Of a stretch of DNA of 15,864 nucleotides, positions 14,436-15,864 are shown one piece after another. Position 1 is the stretch's first letter, and the number at the start of each line of letters is the position of its first letter. Where the stretch lies: contig JAUWIR010000028.1 of NCBI GenBank assembly GCA_030605265.1, positions 1-15,864 on the forward strand. Reading direction: 5' to 3'. The notes under the pieces are model-generated. The model was not told where the DNA came from. It saw only the letters and a program-made list of their open reading frames with translations, and did no database searches. A program made the translations under genes and the position numbers. The stretch comes from Pseudomonadota bacterium. Lineage in GTDB: Bacteria > SZUA-182 > DTGQ01.

Positions 14436-15864
14436 TTATCCCTTTTATCCTGGTTTTTGTTCGGGTTTTGGTTTGGTTTAAGAATAATTGTTTCAGTCAA
14501 AAAATCATCCTGAGAAGAATTATTAAGAGGCCCTTCTCCTTTTTTCTCCTCAGGCTTTTGGATCATTGTTTCAGTGAGGAAATCCTCTTTTTCTTTTTCT
14601 TCTGTTTCTTTTTCTCTTTCTTCTTTAATAGGTCTAGGTGGTGATTGAATTTGATCTTCCTTTGTGGAATTGAATAATTCTTTATTGATTTCTTGAGGGG
14701 AAAGAATAATTGTTTCCATAATCGGCTCTTCCGGAGTTTCTGAAAATTCTTGAGAGCGCCATTTGTGGAGGATTTTTAATAAAATAGCGCCAATAGCTCC
14801 TTGATCATCCGGTTGGTTGCTAACGTCGCTAAGGTCTTGGACACTTTCACCTATTGATTGCCTTTGTTCGGTTTTTCCCTGAAAGAGGGTCTCTTTAATT
14901 TCATTTCTCAAATCCTTTACAATAGACCAAAATTTTTCCTCTCTCCACTCAAGGGGCTGAAAACTCCCTTGAAGAAATGAAAGGCCCGACTGTAAGGATT
15001 GTTCCCAAAAAGGGAGCCATTTTTCTGAAATAATTTTATTTGTTGGCTGCCAAAAAATATTTTCAGGATTAAAGACCCGGCTCGATAACCTTTCGGATAC
15101 TCCTTCAGATAAAGGACCCTTTAATTTTCCTTTATCTATTATATCTTCCAGCCCTTTGTAAATATCATTGATACCTTGTTTGCTATTCGTTAAAAGAGTG
15201 TAAAACCAAATAACTCCAAAGGAATACAAGTATGAAGATAAAGGCTTAAACATTGTGGAAGAAGGGCCTTGAAGAGATAATGCCTCTGGGGAAAAATTCC
15301 AGAAACAGGGGAGAAGACCAGACTGGGAAGGTAAGGTTACCCAAAGATCATTGAGAGATAATTCCAGGTGACTTTCTCTTTTTTGACTGGAAAAGGTTTT
15401 TTGAAAAAGCTCTCCTAAAAAGGAAAGCTTTAAATAGAGGACCTCAAGAAAATATTTTTCATGCCGGCCGGCATAAAAGGTTGGTGACTTTTGAGGGGTA
15501 GACTTTTTAAAGGTTTCCAAACAATGTAATCGTCCCCTCTCTTGCTCGGTAATGAGATGATTTTCAACCTCTTGGTAAGGGGCCCCTGAAAGAAGAGCCA
15601 GAAAATCTAAAGCATGAAGAGTTTTCGCTTCAAATATTAACAGATAAAAGGGAAAAAAAGAAAAAGGGGCTACCCTGGTAAGAATTTTATTACCCGGTCC
15701 ATAACATTCACCAATCTGTGAACATTGTTTACAGGGAAAATTTGAACTATTGTTTTTTAGCAAATACTCAAAACCTTTTAATAAATCCCGGCAATCCCGG
15801 AGTTGGGGAGGGTCATTGTTTTCTCGTGTATAGGTATAAAAATCATCAGCTTCTTCTGACGGAC
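14432..15864 (-). CDS. Unrecognised T6SS-linked protein with Cys cluster (5' end missing)
   Basis: The frame is open to the window edge, so the true start is outside; 476 residues are visible. A TTG at 15763 is not a convincing start, because sensible coding sequence (for example DPPQLRDCRDLLKGFEYLL) precedes it. A possible metal site is C24 plus C44-x2-C47-x5-C53 (visible numbering). VAPFSFFPFYLLIFEA follows at 64-79. It is hydrophobic but short and contains Pro, so it is more likely buried than membrane-spanning. A long helical middle follows. The last 100 residues are low-complexity (Lys/Glu/Gln/Pro) and carry three Thr-centred motifs. I do not recognise the family. It is coupled to the TagH-like gene by ATGA, so a role in T6SS assembly or phospho-regulation is plausible but unproven. 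Confidence 0.8.
   Translation of the reverse strand, partial: PSEEADDFYTYTRENNDPPQLRDCRDLLKGFEYLLKNNSSNFPCKQCSQIGECYGPGNKILTRVAPFSFFPFYLLIFEAKTLHALDFLALLSGAPYQEVENHLITEQERGRLHCLETFKKSTPQKSPTFYAGRHEKYFLEVLYLKLSFLGELFQKTFSSQKRESHLELSLNDLWVTLPSQSGLLPCFWNFSPEALSLQGPSSTMFKPLSSYLYSFGVIWFYTLLTNSKQGINDIYKGLEDIIDKGKLKGPLSEGVSERLSSRVFNPENIFWQPTNKIISEKWLPFWEQSLQSGLSFLQGSFQPLEWREEKFWSIVKDLRNEIKETLFQGKTEQRQSIGESVQDLSDVSNQPDDQGAIGAILLKILHKWRSQEFSETPEEPIMETIILSPQEINKELFNSTKEDQIQSPPRPIKEEREKETEEKEKEDFLTETMIQKPEEKKGEGPLNNSSQDDFLTETIILKPNQNPNKNQDKRDK
14474..14725 (-). repeat. Three ETII-type linear motifs encoded in the disordered tail
   Basis: Three related short motifs occur in the C-terminal tail of the unrecognised protein: PIMETIILSP (14725-14696), DFLTETMIQKP (14584-14552) and DFLTETIILKP (14506-14474). 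All share Glu-Thr-(Ile/Met)-Ile-x-x-Pro. They are spaced by low-complexity charged sequence. Such repeated acidic Thr-hydrophobic motifs could be phosphothreonine sites read by an FHA domain; this is inference only. Confidence 0.7.

Overview
The window is one stretch of a type VI secretion system (T6SS) locus. All credible genes lie on the minus strand, so transcription runs from high to low coordinates. In that order it reads: an unrecognised Cys-motif protein (cut by the right edge), a stand-alone TagH-type C-terminal domain protein, tssJ, tssK, tssL, tssM, tagF, tagJ (impE), tssA, tssB, tssC, hcp (tssD), tssE and the first 35 codons of tssF (cut by the left edge). The source is a Gram-negative (diderm) bacterium, because TssJ is an outer-membrane lipoprotein and TssL/TssM are inner-membrane proteins. 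The DNA is visibly AT-rich. The gene order, tagJ plus tagF, and abundant intergenic repeats of 8-9 base period would suit Desulfobacterota or a nearby phylum, but that placement is only a guess.

Region by region: 13094-15864 holds the two accessory proteins and the lipoprotein TssJ. 7058-13094 encodes the membrane complex and baseplate adaptor (TssK, TssL, TssM). 5959-6699 is TagF, a post-translational brake in systems where it has been studied. 115-5658 encodes the tail: TagJ, TssA cap/assembly chaperone, TssB/TssC sheath, Hcp tube and TssE baseplate, followed by TssF. TssG, TssH (ClpV), VgrG, PAAR and effectors are not in the window and may lie beyond its edges.

Two core genes are interrupted as written. 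tssA has a frameshift at a run of five C, and tssE has an in-frame TGA where a glycine codon (GGA) is expected. Either the assembly has errors, or the system is decaying, or the breaks are bypassed by recoding.

The operon is also split by four long gaps (273-488 bases). Each starts within about 25 bases after a stop codon and contains inverted-repeat elements built from degenerate units of about 8-9 bases. The repeat family differs from gap to gap. A near-consensus sigma-70 promoter just after one of these gaps could drive tagJ and the tail genes as a separate transcript.

I see no wholly new system. The least explained parts are the first protein, with its Cys cluster and repeated Thr-centred C-terminal motifs, its FHA-less TagH-like neighbour, and the intergenic repeat elements.
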